Notes under the pieces: generated by a model | What the model was told of the DNA's origin: nothing | Seen by the model: the letters and a program-made list of their open reading frames with translations, nothing else | The model's database searches: none | Part shown: piece by piece, positions 1 through 9,441 of the stretch | Layout of the letters: each line of letters begins with the position of its first letter | Numbering within the stretch: the first letter of the stretch is position 1 | Program-made: the position numbers and the translations under genes | DNA from: Gammaproteobacteria bacterium | GTDB lineage: Bacteria; Pseudomonadota; Gammaproteobacteria; Steroidobacterales; Rariloculaceae | NCBI GenBank assembly: GCA_022819855.1 | Contig: JAJEGN010000015.1 | Location: 1 to 64,000, forward strand | Reading direction: 5' to 3' | DNA: 64,000 nt

Positions 1-190
1 CTGGGCGTTTTATCCCCGCGCGGGCTGGTTTGGGGGCGCGGAGCTTACTGGTATTTATCCACGGCGTGTCTCAAGCGCACTGTCGCGTGACTCCCCGAAC
101 CCGTCGCCAACGCGGTCACACAAAAACGGCGCAACTCTTTCCGGAACCTCAGTGTTGTCGGGCCGGAACGTTTGCCGCTAAGCTGCGCCG

Positions 191-1807
191 ATGCTGCATT
201 CAACACTCCGCCGCGTCCCGTGGCTTGCGCTGATCGGGCTCGCGCATTCGCTGGCCCACGCCCAAGACGACCGCCCCAACATCCTGCTCATCATCGCCGA
301 CGACATGGGCTATGCCGATCTCGGCATCTACGGCAGCGACATCCGCACACCCAACATCGATTCGCTGGCCGACGGCGGCATCCTGTTCACGCAGTTCCAC
401 GCCTCGCCGCTCTGCGCAACGACACGGGCGATGCTGCTCACCGGCAACAACAACGCGGTCGCCGGCCTCGCCCGCCAGGGCAGCTTCGCCGGTCCCGTGA
501 TCCCGGGGCTCGCAGGCTACGAGAACCGCCTGTCCGACCGAGTGGCCGTATTGCCGAGGCTGCTCGGGGAGGCGGGCTACCGGACCTACCATGCCGGCAA
601 GTGGCATCTCGGCACGACGCTCGAGCATTCGCCGTACGCCGCGGGCTTCGATCGCTCGTTTTCGCTCAAGCGCGGATCGGGCAATCACTTCGACGACACG
701 GGCATTCGTCCGACCCCGGACCCGAAGTATTTCGAGGACGATACGGAGACCGGCTGGCCGGAAGGCGAGTATTCGACGGAGTTGTACACGGACAAGCTCA
801 TCTCCTGGCTCGAGGAAGACCGGGACAGCGAGCAGCCGTTCTTCATGATCGCGGCGTACACCTCGCCGCACTGGCCGCTGCAGGTCCCGGACGAGGATCT
901 CGACCTCTATGCCGGCCACTACGACATGGGCTACGACCGCCTGCGCGAGCTGCGGTTCGAGTCGCTCAAGGCCGCGGGCATCATCCCGGCGGACTCGAAA
1001 TTGCCGCCGCGCAACCCGGCGATCCGGCCGTTCGACGAACTGAGCCCAGACGAGCAGCGCCTGGAATCGCGCAAGATGGAACTCTACGCGGCGATGCTCG
1101 ACAACCTCGACCGCCACGTCGGCCGCCTGTTCGACTGGCTGCGCGCGAACGATCTGTACGACGACACGTTGATCGTTTTCTTCTCCGACAACGGCCCGGC
1201 ACCCGAAGATTTCTACTATGAGGGGCCGTACGTCGACTACATCCAGGCGCACTACGACGCGTCGTACGAGCGCGCCGGCATGCGCGGCAACTTCCTGTCC
1301 TACGGACCACAGTGGGCCGAAGCCGGATCCGCGCCGTTCAAGCTCCACAAGGGTTATCCGAGCGAGGGCGGCGTCGTGTCGGCGATGATCCTGAAGGGTC
1401 CGGGCGTGATGCCGCGCGAAGAGTATTCCGACGTGTATCTGACCGTCATGGATCTCGCGCCGACCCTGCTCGAGCTCGCGGGCGCGAGCTACCCGGACGA
1501 CAAGGCGCCGATGCTCGGCCAGTCCGCATGGCCGTATCTCTCAGGCCGCGCAGACACCGTGCATGACAACGATTACGTCACGGTCTTCACCCATCGGCAG
1601 TACGCCTCGGTCCGCCAGGGGGACTGGAAGCTGCTGTCGCTCGAGCAGCCGTTCGACGAGCGCTACTTCACGCTGCACAACCTGGCCGAGGATCCGGGCG
1701 AGGCCATCGACCTTTCGGCCTCCAATCCGCGCAAGCGCGCCGAATTGCTGGAGCTTTGGCGCAGCGAGCGCGTGAAGCTCGGTATCGTGTTGCCCGAGGA
1801 CCTCTAG
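191..1807 (+). CDS. Exported arylsulfatase-type sulfatase
   Basis: This is a 538-aa type I sulfatase that should hydrolyse sulfate esters in the periplasm. Residues 1-24 look like a signal peptide ending AHAQ. The metal-binding segment IIADDMG (Asp37/Asp38) and the formylglycine motif CATTR (Cys75 to Arg79, followed by AMLLTG) are visible, as is the late FFSDNG metal motif. The third position of the C-x-x-x-R motif is Thr rather than the more usual Pro or Ala. The length is normal for the family. The ATG at 191 was chosen because it directly precedes the signal peptide. The sulfated substrate cannot be told from sequence, and no sulfatase-maturase gene lies in the window. Confidence 0.93.
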   Translation: MLHSTLRRVPWLALIGLAHSLAHAQDDRPNILLIIADDMGYADLGIYGSDIRTPNIDSLADGGILFTQFHASPLCATTRAMLLTGNNNAVAGLARQGSFAGPVIPGLAGYENRLSDRVAVLPRLLGEAGYRTYHAGKWHLGTTLEHSPYAAGFDRSFSLKRGSGNHFDDTGIRPTPDPKYFEDDTETGWPEGEYSTELYTDKLISWLEEDRDSEQPFFMIAAYTSPHWPLQVPDEDLDLYAGHYDMGYDRLRELRFESLKAAGIIPADSKLPPRNPAIRPFDELSPDEQRLESRKMELYAAMLDNLDRHVGRLFDWLRANDLYDDTLIVFFSDNGPAPEDFYYEGPYVDYIQAHYDASYERAGMRGNFLSYGPQWAEAGSAPFKLHKGYPSEGGVVSAMILKGPGVMPREEYSDVYLTVMDLAPTLLELAGASYPDDKAPMLGQSAWPYLSGRADTVHDNDYVTVFTHRQYASVRQGDWKLLSLEQPFDERYFTLHNLAEDPGEAIDLSASNPRKRAELLELWRSERVKLGIVLPEDL

Positions 1808-1916
1808 GCGCCGGCGCCCGTTGCGATGCGGGCTCGTTCAATGGGTACAGAACCCGCCCGTTCCGCTTAGAATGGCGACTCCGGCTGGCCACGCCGAAAA
1901 GGATCGAGTGCCGACG

Positions 1917-3935
1917 ATGAAACTTGCATCGAGACTGCCTCCGATTTGCCTCGCCTTGTTCGCCGCCGCATGCACACCCGCGCCGGAAGGCGGCGATGCC
2001 GCCGATGTCGGCGACCCCGCCGGGGCGCAAGGCGATGCGGCCGCGTCCACTGCAGCGGCCACAGCGGACTCGCCGGCCGCGCAGACCTCCGACGCTGGTT
2101 ACTTCGAGTGGCCGGAATACCGCGCCAACCTCGCCGCGCAACGCTATTCGCCGCTCGCCCAGATCGACCGTGACAACGTGGCCGACCTGCGCGTCGCTTG
2201 GCGCTGGTACGCGGGCAACTACGGTCCTCGGCCGGAACAGCGCAACCAGACGACTCCGCTCATGGTCAACGGCGTGCTCTACGCCACGGCCGGCACGACG
2301 CGCAACGTCGTCGCGATCGATCCTGCCACGGGCGAGACCCTGTGGGTCTGGCGGCCCGACGAGGGCGAACGTTACGAGAACGCACCGCGCAGGTCATCCG
2401 GCCGCGGCCTGTCGTACTGGTCGGACGGGCAGGGCGGCGAGCGGCTGATCGTCGTGACGCCGGGCTTCAACCTCGTCGCGCTCGATCCCGGGACCGGCCG
2501 GCAGGTGCCGGGCTTCGGCGAGAACGGCATGGTCGACATGTTCGTGGGGCTGCGCGGCGAGATCAACGAACTGTCGAGCATCGGCAACACCTCCCCCGCG
2601 ACCATCGTCGGCGACACGATCGTCGTCGGGCCCGCGCATGCCGTCGGTATGCGGCCGCCGTCGAAAGCCAACCTCAAGGGCGACGTGCGCGGTTTCGACG
2701 TGCGTACGGGCCGGTTGCTGTGGACCTTCCGCACGATCCCGGAGCCCGGCGAGCCGGGCTACGAAACCTGGCTCGAAGGCTCCGCGGAGTACACGGGCAA
2801 TGCCGGCGTCTGGGCGCCGATGGCGGCCGACGAGGAACTCGGCCTCGTCTATCTGCCGACCGAAATTCCGACGGGCGACATGTACGGCGGCCACCGCCCC
2901 GGCGACAACCTCTACGCCAACAGCCTCGTGGCCGTCGACGTGCGCACGGGCGAGGTCGCGTGGCATTACCAGTTCATCCACCACGACATCTGGGACTGGG
3001 ACAACCCGACCGCGCCGATTCTCATGGACATCACGGTCGACGGCGAGGACATCAGGGCCGTGGCGCAGATCACGAAGCAGGCCTGGGTGTACACCTTCGA
3101 CCGCGAGACCGGCGAGCCGGTCTGGCCGATCGAGGAACGGGTCGTCGGGCCGTCGGACGTCCCCGGCGAGCGCACGGCCCTGACGCAACCCTTCCCGACG
3201 AAGCCGCCACCGTTCGACCGGCAGGGCTTCAGCGAGGACGACCTCATCGACTTCACGCCGGAACTTCGCGCCGAGGCGCTTGCGGGCATCGAGCAGTTCC
3301 GCATGGGCCCAATCTATACTCCGCCGTCGCTCGCCAATGCGCCCGACGGCACGCGCGGCACGCTGATGCTGCCGAGCGCGACGGGCGGGGCGAACTGGGA
3401 AGGCGGCGCGTACGATCCGGAGACCGGGATTCTCTACGTCGGTTCGTATACCAACGCCTGGGTCATGGCGATCCAGTCGGAGCCGGACGTGTCCGACATG
3501 AATTTCATACAGGGCGGCGGTGGCGAACTGCCATGGCTCGAGGGCCTGCCGCTCGTCAAACCGCCCTGGGGCAGGATTTCGGCCATCGACATGCACCGCG
3601 GCGAGATCCTCTGGCAGGTCCCGAACGGCCCGACGCCGGACGACGTGGCCAACAACCCGGCGCTTGCCGGCCTCGACATTCCGCCGACGGGCTCGCCGAC
3701 GCGTCCGCCGACGCTCGTGACACAGACGCTGCTGTTCTCGGCGCCGGGCTGGGGCGCCCAGCCGCTGTTTCGGGCTCACGACAAGGCCACGGGCGATGTG
3801 CTTGCCGAGATCGACCTGCCGGGGGCCGTGGGCGGACTGCCGATGACCTACATGATCGATGGCCGGCAGTTCATCGTCATGTCCGTCGCCGGGGAACGCG
3901 GCGCGGAGTTCGTTGCCCTGGCGCTGCCCGAGTAA
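1917..3935 (+). CDS. PQQ-dependent dehydrogenase, lipoprotein (membrane GDH-like, no N-terminal membrane domain)
   Basis: This 672-aa quinoprotein should oxidise a sugar or alcohol in the periplasm and pass electrons to the quinone pool. The N-terminus is a lipoprotein signal with lipobox LFAAAC. A Pro/Ala-rich linker follows, then an eight-bladed propeller opening with WPEYRANLAAQRYSPL, typical of glucose-dehydrogenase-like quinoproteins. The propeller signature GANWEGGAYDPETG lies near residue 490. There is no cytochrome c motif at the C-terminus. The start is ATG 1917; an in-frame GTG at 1908 sits better behind AAGG and is an alternative. It lies 109 nt after the sulfatase in the same direction. 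The substrate is not predictable. Confidence 0.9.
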   Translation: MKLASRLPPICLALFAAACTPAPEGGDAADVGDPAGAQGDAAASTAAATADSPAAQTSDAGYFEWPEYRANLAAQRYSPLAQIDRDNVADLRVAWRWYAGNYGPRPEQRNQTTPLMVNGVLYATAGTTRNVVAIDPATGETLWVWRPDEGERYENAPRRSSGRGLSYWSDGQGGERLIVVTPGFNLVALDPGTGRQVPGFGENGMVDMFVGLRGEINELSSIGNTSPATIVGDTIVVGPAHAVGMRPPSKANLKGDVRGFDVRTGRLLWTFRTIPEPGEPGYETWLEGSAEYTGNAGVWAPMAADEELGLVYLPTEIPTGDMYGGHRPGDNLYANSLVAVDVRTGEVAWHYQFIHHDIWDWDNPTAPILMDITVDGEDIRAVAQITKQAWVYTFDRETGEPVWPIEERVVGPSDVPGERTALTQPFPTKPPPFDRQGFSEDDLIDFTPELRAEALAGIEQFRMGPIYTPPSLANAPDGTRGTLMLPSATGGANWEGGAYDPETGILYVGSYTNAWVMAIQSEPDVSDMNFIQGGGGELPWLEGLPLVKPPWGRISAIDMHRGEILWQVPNGPTPDDVANNPALAGLDIPPTGSPTRPPTLVTQTLLFSAPGWGAQPLFRAHDKATGDVLAEIDLPGAVGGLPMTYMIDGRQFIVMSVAGERGAEFVALALPE

Positions 3936-3987
3936 GGCCTGCCATGTAAACTGCGCAAAGACGATGGAATGACGGATACACGAAATC

Positions 3988-5166
3988 ATGACTAACGGAC
4001 CTGCACCAGCGGCGAACGGCGACGATCTCGCCGTCACGCTCGGCATCGAGGAGGAGTTCTTCCTCGTCGATCCCGACACGCGCGACCTTCTCGCGGACCC
4101 GGACCCGCGCATCTTCGAGGCCTGCGAGGAAAACCGCGGACCGCACAAGATCGTGCGCGAGTTCCTGCGCTCCCAGATCGAGACGAATACGCGCGTTTGC
4201 AGTTCGGTCTCCGACCTGCGCGAGGCCTTGCGCGAAACGCGGCGGCTCGTGATCGACGCGGCCGAGCAGCATGGCGCCCGGGTCATGGCCGCATCCATGC
4301 ATCCCTTCGCGACCTGGAAGGACCAGGCGCCGACGCCGCGCGATCGCTACCACAAGTTCGCGGCCACCTACCAGGAAGCCGTTCGCCGTCTCGTCGTCGG
4401 CGGCATGCACATTCACGCCGGCTTCGGCGATGCGGATACGCGCGTCCGGGTCATGACGGCACTGCGGCGCTACCTGCCGATGCTCCACGGGCTGTCCGCC
4501 TCCTCGCCGTTCATCGCCGGCCGAGAAACCGGCTTCAAGTCCTATCGGCTCACGGTCATGGGCAATCTGCCGCGCACGGGCATGCCCGGTCCGCTCGGGT
4601 CGTGGACGGATTACGAAAGCCTCGTGGCCGAATACCAGCGCATGAACTTCATCGAGGACGGCAGCGAGCTGTGGTGGGACATCCGACCCTCAAATGCGTA
4701 TCCCACCGTGGAACTGCGCATCTGCGATGTCTGCACGCGCATCGAGGGCGCGCTGAGCATCGCGGCGCTCTACGCCTCCCTGATCCGCAAGCTCATGCGG
4801 CTCGACCGCGAGGGCGCCTTGCCGGCGGAACCGCTCACGGAACTCATCGAGGAGGATCGCTGGATGGCGCAACGCTACGGCGTGTTTGCGTTCCTGGCGA
4901 ATCGCGACGCCGGCGGGCGGTCGGACATTTACGACCAGACGGCCGAACTCATCGAGGAGCTGGTTCCCGACGCCCAGGCTCTGGGCTGCGAGAACGAGAT
5001 CCGCCGGGCGCTGACCATCATCAGCGAAGGCTCCGGCGCGGATCGTCAGCTCGACCTCTACCGGTTGCGCCTGCTGGAGGGCGACACGCGCGAACAGGCG
5101 CTGCGCAAGGTCGTCGACCTCGCGATCGCCGAAACGCGGGAAGGGGTCGACGACGAGTCGGACTGA
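3988..5166 (+). CDS. Carboxylate-amine ligase, YbdK/GCS2 family
   Basis: This 392-aa cytoplasmic protein belongs to the glutamate-cysteine ligase 2 superfamily (YbdK type), ATP-grasp-like enzymes that join a carboxylate to an amine. The N-terminal signature LGIEEEFFLVD is present at about residue 19. The conserved GGMHIHAGF segment, part of the metal and substrate site, is near residue 144, followed by LRRYLPMLHGLSASSPF. The length matches the family. The real amine acceptor of this family is poorly defined, so a true glutamate-cysteine ligase role is not assumed. The gene follows the quinoprotein by 52 nt and could share its transcript. Confidence 0.9.
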   Translation: MTNGPAPAANGDDLAVTLGIEEEFFLVDPDTRDLLADPDPRIFEACEENRGPHKIVREFLRSQIETNTRVCSSVSDLREALRETRRLVIDAAEQHGARVMAASMHPFATWKDQAPTPRDRYHKFAATYQEAVRRLVVGGMHIHAGFGDADTRVRVMTALRRYLPMLHGLSASSPFIAGRETGFKSYRLTVMGNLPRTGMPGPLGSWTDYESLVAEYQRMNFIEDGSELWWDIRPSNAYPTVELRICDVCTRIEGALSIAALYASLIRKLMRLDREGALPAEPLTELIEEDRWMAQRYGVFAFLANRDAGGRSDIYDQTAELIEELVPDAQALGCENEIRRALTIISEGSGADRQLDLYRLRLLEGDTREQALRKVVDLAIAETREGVDDESD

Positions 5167-5378
5167 CGGCGAGCCCGCAAATCTCACCGAGGGCCGAGAT
5201 GATCGCGCAGTACGTTGCGCGCCGGAGCACCGTCGATCGCCGAAACCACAGTTCGAACGACGGAGTCTCTCGCCAGGCGGAACCCGCGGCAGCGCTGCCG
5301 GTCAGCTTTAAGGACGGCAGCAGATGGGCTACCGTTGTAGATTCGTATTGAAACCGCAGCAGGCGGATCGGTGTTCCC

Positions 5379-6653
5379 GTGAGCGCCACGAACGACCACA
5401 CACTCATACGCGAACAGGCCGACAGGATCGTCGCGCGCGGCGCGCTTGGCCGTTCGCCCACTTATGTGCGGCTGCTCGAGTTCCTGGTGGCCTGCGTCGG
5501 CGAGGGCCGCACTCCGAAAGAGCTTGAAATCGCGGCCCAGGTCTTCGGCAAGGGTCCGGACTTCGATCCGAGCCAGGACTCGATGGTCCGTGTCTACGCC
5601 CACAATCTGCGCCAGAAGCTCAATCACTACTACACGAACGATGGCCGGGACGAGGCGCTGCAGATCGCGATTCCGAAGGGCGAATATCGGGTCACGATCG
5701 TGTCGGCGGAAACGAGGCCCGCCGACGAGACGCCGATCATGCGCGTCGGCCTGACTCGACTGCGTCTGGCCGCGGCCGCAGTGGTGCTCGTGGCGCTCGC
5801 CGCCGCCGTCGGCTTCGTCGTCGGCGCGGGCGGCAACACGGGCGAATCGGGCTATGGCACAGTGGCCGCGTCGCCGATCTGGAGCGAACTCTTCGACGAC
5901 GATCTGCCCGTGCTCGTCGTCGTTGGCGACTACTTCATCGTCGGCGAGCTCGACGAGGCCGGCAACGTGGCGCGGCTGGTGCGCGAGTTCGCGGTCAATT
6001 CGAGCGAAGACCTCGACATCTTCTCGATGATGGACCCCGAGCGCGGAGCCCGTTACGTCGATCTCGATCTGACCTACCTCGCGCGCAGCACGGCGTTCGC
6101 GCTCAGGGACCTGTTGCGCGTGATTTACACGTCCGACAAGCCCGTCACGGTCGTGCCGATGTCCGATCTGGACATCGAGGATGTCAGGACCAGCCACATC
6201 GTCTACGTGGGCTACATCAGCGCGCTCGACAAGATCATCGAGTTCGTGTTCGCCTCGTCGTCGCTGGAGATCGGCGACACGTTCGACGAACTCACGAACC
6301 TCGAGACCGGCGATCGCTACGTCAGCGAGGCGGGACTCCCGGCCGATTACCGCGATTATCGGGACTACGGGCTTTTTTCGACATTCCCGGGGCCGAGCGG
6401 CAACCAGTTCGTCGTCGTCGCCGGCACGCGCGACGCGGGCCTGATGCACAGTGCGGAAGCCGTCAGCGACCCGCCGTACGTGCGCTCCATCGAGCAGGCC
6501 GTGCCCGAGGCCATTGCGGCCGAACCGCCTGCGTTCGAGCTGCTCTACGAGGTCACGGGCTTCGACCGCACCAACCTCGATGCGATGCTCGTGCACTCGG
6601 CGCAACTCGACTTCAGCGAGATCTGGCGGGGCGAGCTGCTCGAGACGGATTGA
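5379..6653 (+). CDS. Membrane-anchored winged-helix protein with an extracytoplasmic domain
   Basis: This 424-aa protein is not assignable to a named family. Residues 10-105 resemble an N-terminal winged-helix region found in membrane regulators: a segment ending SMVRVYAHNLRQKLNHYY, then IPKGEYRV. One hydrophobic segment (about residues 125-152, LRLAAAAVVLVALAAAVGFV) should span the inner membrane and leave about 270 residues in the periplasm. The topology recalls ToxR/CadC one-component regulators, although the periplasmic part is unrecognised. The start is GTG 5379 because the winged-helix region begins there; the Shine-Dalgarno is weak. DNA binding is inferred, not shown. The 212-nt gap upstream contains no obvious gene. 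Confidence 0.7.
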   Translation: MSATNDHTLIREQADRIVARGALGRSPTYVRLLEFLVACVGEGRTPKELEIAAQVFGKGPDFDPSQDSMVRVYAHNLRQKLNHYYTNDGRDEALQIAIPKGEYRVTIVSAETRPADETPIMRVGLTRLRLAAAAVVLVALAAAVGFVVGAGGNTGESGYGTVAASPIWSELFDDDLPVLVVVGDYFIVGELDEAGNVARLVREFAVNSSEDLDIFSMMDPERGARYVDLDLTYLARSTAFALRDLLRVIYTSDKPVTVVPMSDLDIEDVRTSHIVYVGYISALDKIIEFVFASSSLEIGDTFDELTNLETGDRYVSEAGLPADYRDYRDYGLFSTFPGPSGNQFVVVAGTRDAGLMHSAEAVSDPPYVRSIEQAVPEAIAAEPPAFELLYEVTGFDRTNLDAMLVHSAQLDFSEIWRGELLETD

Positions 6654-6732
6654 CCGCGCGCCACCCGCGCTGATTACGAGGCACGGCGGCTAACGGACGA
6701 AACCTGCGGTTCCGCGTCGGCCGGTATCCGGT

Positions 6733-8094
6733 TCAGACGAGTCCGACAACCCAGAGCAGGCAGACGACAAGGAACGACACGATGCCGCCGACGAGCGTCG
6801 CCCCGCCGTAGCCGAGAATCGCATCGTTCGCGCTGAGCTTCGACAGCGACGTGCAGACCCAGAAGTAGCTGCTGTTCACGTACTTGATGATGACCGAGCC
6901 GCTCGCGCCAGCGAGCATTGCGGCCTCCGGGGAGAGACTGAGGCTGCCGAGCATCGGCGCGACGAGCGACGCGGCCGTGATCACGCCGACGGTCGTCGAG
7001 CCCGTGATCATGTTGCCGATGATGCCGATGACGAACGGCAGGAGAATGGCGGGCAGCCCGTAAGCGGCGAAGATGCCGCTGATGTAGTCGACGGCCGGCG
7101 TGCCCCTGAGAATCTCGCTCAGCGAACCGCCGAGCCCGGTGACGACGAGGATCATCGCCGAGATTCTGAGCGCTTCCTCGACCCAGGCGTTGGTCGAGGC
7201 CTTGCGGTGCTCGGGAGTCCGGATATTGCGGAACGAGAGCCACACGCCAATGCTGAGCGCGATCACGGGCCAGCCGATGTAGGCGAGCCCGTCGCGCACG
7301 ATGTGGCCTTCCGGCAGGAACAGCCTTGAGACGCTCTGCGCGGAAATCAGCACGATCGGCACCGCGATCGGCGCATACGATGCCCAGGCGCCGGGCCGCT
7401 CGGCATCGCTGTCGAGAAAGTCGTCGGCCACGTATTCGTCGGCGGCCATCGTCGGGATGCGCGGCCCGACCACGTACTGGCCCCAGACCCAGCTTCCGAG
7501 CGAGCCCGCAAGACAGGCGATGCCGCCGAAAATGATCGTCGTGCCGATGTCCGCGCCGACGATGGCGGCCGCGGCGAGCGGGCCTGGCGTGGGTGGAACG
7601 ATCGCGTGGGTAAGCTGCAGCGAGCCGACGAGGCCGATCGACATCACGCTGATCGTGACGCCCATCATCCTTGCGGCGGAGTGCACGAGCGGATTCAGGA
7701 TCACGTAGGCGACGTCGGAAAAGATCGCGATGCCGAGCACGAAGCCCGTGAGCGTCAGCGCGAGCGGCATGCGTTTCGACCCGACCACGCTGACCATGGT
7801 CTGCGTGATGGTCTGGATCGCGCCGGTGTGTCTGAGCGCCTCGGCGATGATCGAGCCGAGCACGATCACGACGCCGATCGAGCCGAGCGTGCTGCCGAAG
7901 CCCGACTCGAACGCGGCGATGAAGTTGTTCCTCTGCACGCCCGGGATCACGCCGAAGAGCAACAGCGGCACGAGCAGGGCGAGGAAGACGTGCCAGCGCC
8001 ATTTCGCGATCAGGAACAGCAGCAGGACGATGACGCCCAGGAACGCGAAGAGCGCGACCAGCGGGCTCGTGGCGACGGCGGTTGCGGGATCCAT
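6733..8094 (-). CDS. GntP-family permease
   Basis: This 453-aa polytopic membrane protein looks like a gluconate/sugar-acid permease of the GntP family, with about 12 hydrophobic segments, for example LVALFAFLGVIVLLLFLIAK at the N-terminus. Characteristic regions are VPPTPGPLAAAAIVGADIG in the first half and GNMITGSTTVGVITAASL in the second. The start at 8094 has AAGGGAG just upstream and lies only 14 nt after the aminotransferase stop, so the two genes are probably one operon. An in-frame extension upstream to 8415 exists but overlaps the aminotransferase and reads as low-complexity Arg-rich sequence, so it was rejected. The context suggests a 2-hydroxyacid such as glycerate or glycolate as substrate. 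Confidence 0.88.
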   Translation of the reverse strand: MDPATAVATSPLVALFAFLGVIVLLLFLIAKWRWHVFLALLVPLLLFGVIPGVQRNNFIAAFESGFGSTLGSIGVVIVLGSIIAEALRHTGAIQTITQTMVSVVGSKRMPLALTLTGFVLGIAIFSDVAYVILNPLVHSAARMMGVTISVMSIGLVGSLQLTHAIVPPTPGPLAAAAIVGADIGTTIIFGGIACLAGSLGSWVWGQYVVGPRIPTMAADEYVADDFLDSDAERPGAWASYAPIAVPIVLISAQSVSRLFLPEGHIVRDGLAYIGWPVIALSIGVWLSFRNIRTPEHRKASTNAWVEEALRISAMILVVTGLGGSLSEILRGTPAVDYISGIFAAYGLPAILLPFVIGIIGNMITGSTTVGVITAASLVAPMLGSLSLSPEAAMLAGASGSVIIKYVNSSYFWVCTSLSKLSANDAILGYGGATLVGGIVSFLVVCLLWVVGLV

Positions 8095-8108
8095 GCAGCG
8101 CTCCCTTG

Positions 8109-9293
8109 CTAGCTGGCGCGCTCGGGCGAACGGTCGGCGAGATAATCGAGCGCGGCCGCGACGCCGCCGCGCTCGTGCGGGACGCCCGCCCGGGCCAGGC
8201 CCATCTCGACGCCGGCAAGCGTTCCCGCGAGCATCAGGTCGTTGAAGCTGCCGAGGTGGCCGATCCTGAAGATCTTGCCGGCGAGGCGGCCGAGCCCCGT
8301 GCCGAGCGACATGTCGAAGGCGTCGAGCACGACGGCCCGAAAACTGTCGGCGTTGTGTCCCTCGGGCATGAGCACGGCCGTCAGCGAACTCGAGTATTCT
8401 TGCGGATGCAGGCACACCACTTCGAGGCCCCAGGTCCCGACCGCCAGCCGGGTTGCCGCCGCGTGGCGGTCATGCCGCGCGAAGACGTTGTCGAGGCCCT
8501 CCTCGAGCAGCATCCGGATCGACTCGCGCAGCCCGTAGAGCAGGTTTGTCGCGGGCGTATACGGGAAGAACCCGGACTTGTTGGCCGCGAGCACGTCATC
8601 CCAGTTCCAGTAGCTCGTCGGCATTGACGCGTTGCGGCTCGCTGCGAGGGCCTTGTCCGAGACCGCGTTGAACGCCAGGCCCGGCGGCAGCATCAGCCCC
8701 TTCTGCGAGCCCGCGACGGTCACGTCGACGCCCCATTCGTCCATGCGGTAGTCGATCGAGGCGAGCGAGGAGATCGTGTCGACCATGAAGAGCGCCGGGT
8801 GCTGCGCGCGGTCGATGGCCTTGCGTATCTCGCCGATGCGGCTCGCGACGCCGGTGGAGGTCTCGTTGTGGACGATGCAGACGGCCTTGATCGCATGCTC
8901 GGTGTCGGCCGCGAGCGCCGCTGCGATCGCATCAGGGTCCGCGCCGTGCCGCCAGTCGGTCGGCAGGACCTGAGGGTCGAGTCCGAGCCGGGCCGCGAGT
9001 TGCTGCCAGAGCACCGCGAATTGCCCGGTCTCGCACATGAGGACCCGGTCCCCGGGCGACAGGCTGTTGACGAGCGCGGCCTCCCAGGCGCCCGTGCCCG
9101 ACGAGGGATAGATGATGACAGGATGCTCCGTCCCGAAGATTCTCGGCAGTTCGCCGAGGATCTCGAGCCCGAGGGCCGCGAACTCCGGCCCCCGGTGGTC
9201 GATCGTCGGCTGGTCGATCGCGCGCAATACGCGATCGGGGACGTTGGTCGGTCCCGGAATCTGCAGGAAATGGCGGCCGCTCTCGTGACTCAT
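8109..9293 (-). CDS. Serine-glyoxylate / alanine-glyoxylate-type aminotransferase (class V)
   Basis: This 394-aa PLP enzyme should transfer an amino group to glyoxylate, forming glycine. The opening HFLQIPGPTNVPDRVL and the PSSGTGAWEA motif are hallmarks of the serine-glyoxylate and aspartate-glyoxylate aminotransferase group. The PLP lysine is Lys198 in VAGSQKGLMLPPGL. The start at 9293 was chosen because the family N-terminus begins here and AGGGG lies about 8 nt upstream; a further 18 in-frame residues upstream are unlike the family. It precedes the GntP permease and diverges from the FAD/Fe-S oxidase, which fits glycolate-to-glyoxylate-to-glycine metabolism. The amino donor (Ser, Ala or Asp) is not decided by sequence. 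Confidence 0.9.
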   Translation of the reverse strand: MSHESGRHFLQIPGPTNVPDRVLRAIDQPTIDHRGPEFAALGLEILGELPRIFGTEHPVIIYPSSGTGAWEAALVNSLSPGDRVLMCETGQFAVLWQQLAARLGLDPQVLPTDWRHGADPDAIAAALAADTEHAIKAVCIVHNETSTGVASRIGEIRKAIDRAQHPALFMVDTISSLASIDYRMDEWGVDVTVAGSQKGLMLPPGLAFNAVSDKALAASRNASMPTSYWNWDDVLAANKSGFFPYTPATNLLYGLRESIRMLLEEGLDNVFARHDRHAAATRLAVGTWGLEVVCLHPQEYSSSLTAVLMPEGHNADSFRAVVLDAFDMSLGTGLGRLAGKIFRIGHLGSFNDLMLAGTLAGVEMGLARAGVPHERGGVAAALDYLADRSPERAS

Positions 9294-9389
9294 CAAGGTC
9301 CCCTGATTCGCCGCCGCATTGTTATCCAGAGCGCTCGCGATTGCCACAGCACAAGGAGCCGCGGCTTTCCCGCAGCGCCGCCGATCACG

Positions 9390-9395
9390 CTATGA
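9390..9395 (+). promoter_or_regulatory. Candidate -10 element (TATGAT) for the FAD/Fe-S oxidase
   Basis: TATGAT lies 47 nt before the ATG at 9442 in the divergent intergenic region. No good -35 hexamer is visible at the expected distance, so an activator may be required or the match may be chance. Confidence 0.3.
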
Positions 9396-9441
9396 TGGCG
9401 CGCGTGAACGAGCGGGCTCCTGAGTGCATGGCGGTGCGTCG

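Noticed and set aside
2394..4298. A 634-codon open frame on the minus strand
   Set aside because: It lies antisense to the quinoprotein and YbdK genes, has Arg/His-rich low-complexity translation and no family signature. Long antisense frames are expected in high-GC DNA.
8095..8415. N-terminal extension of the GntP permease
   Set aside because: It overlaps the aminotransferase gene, reads as Arg-rich shadow sequence, and an ATG with AAGGGAG directly precedes the first membrane helix.
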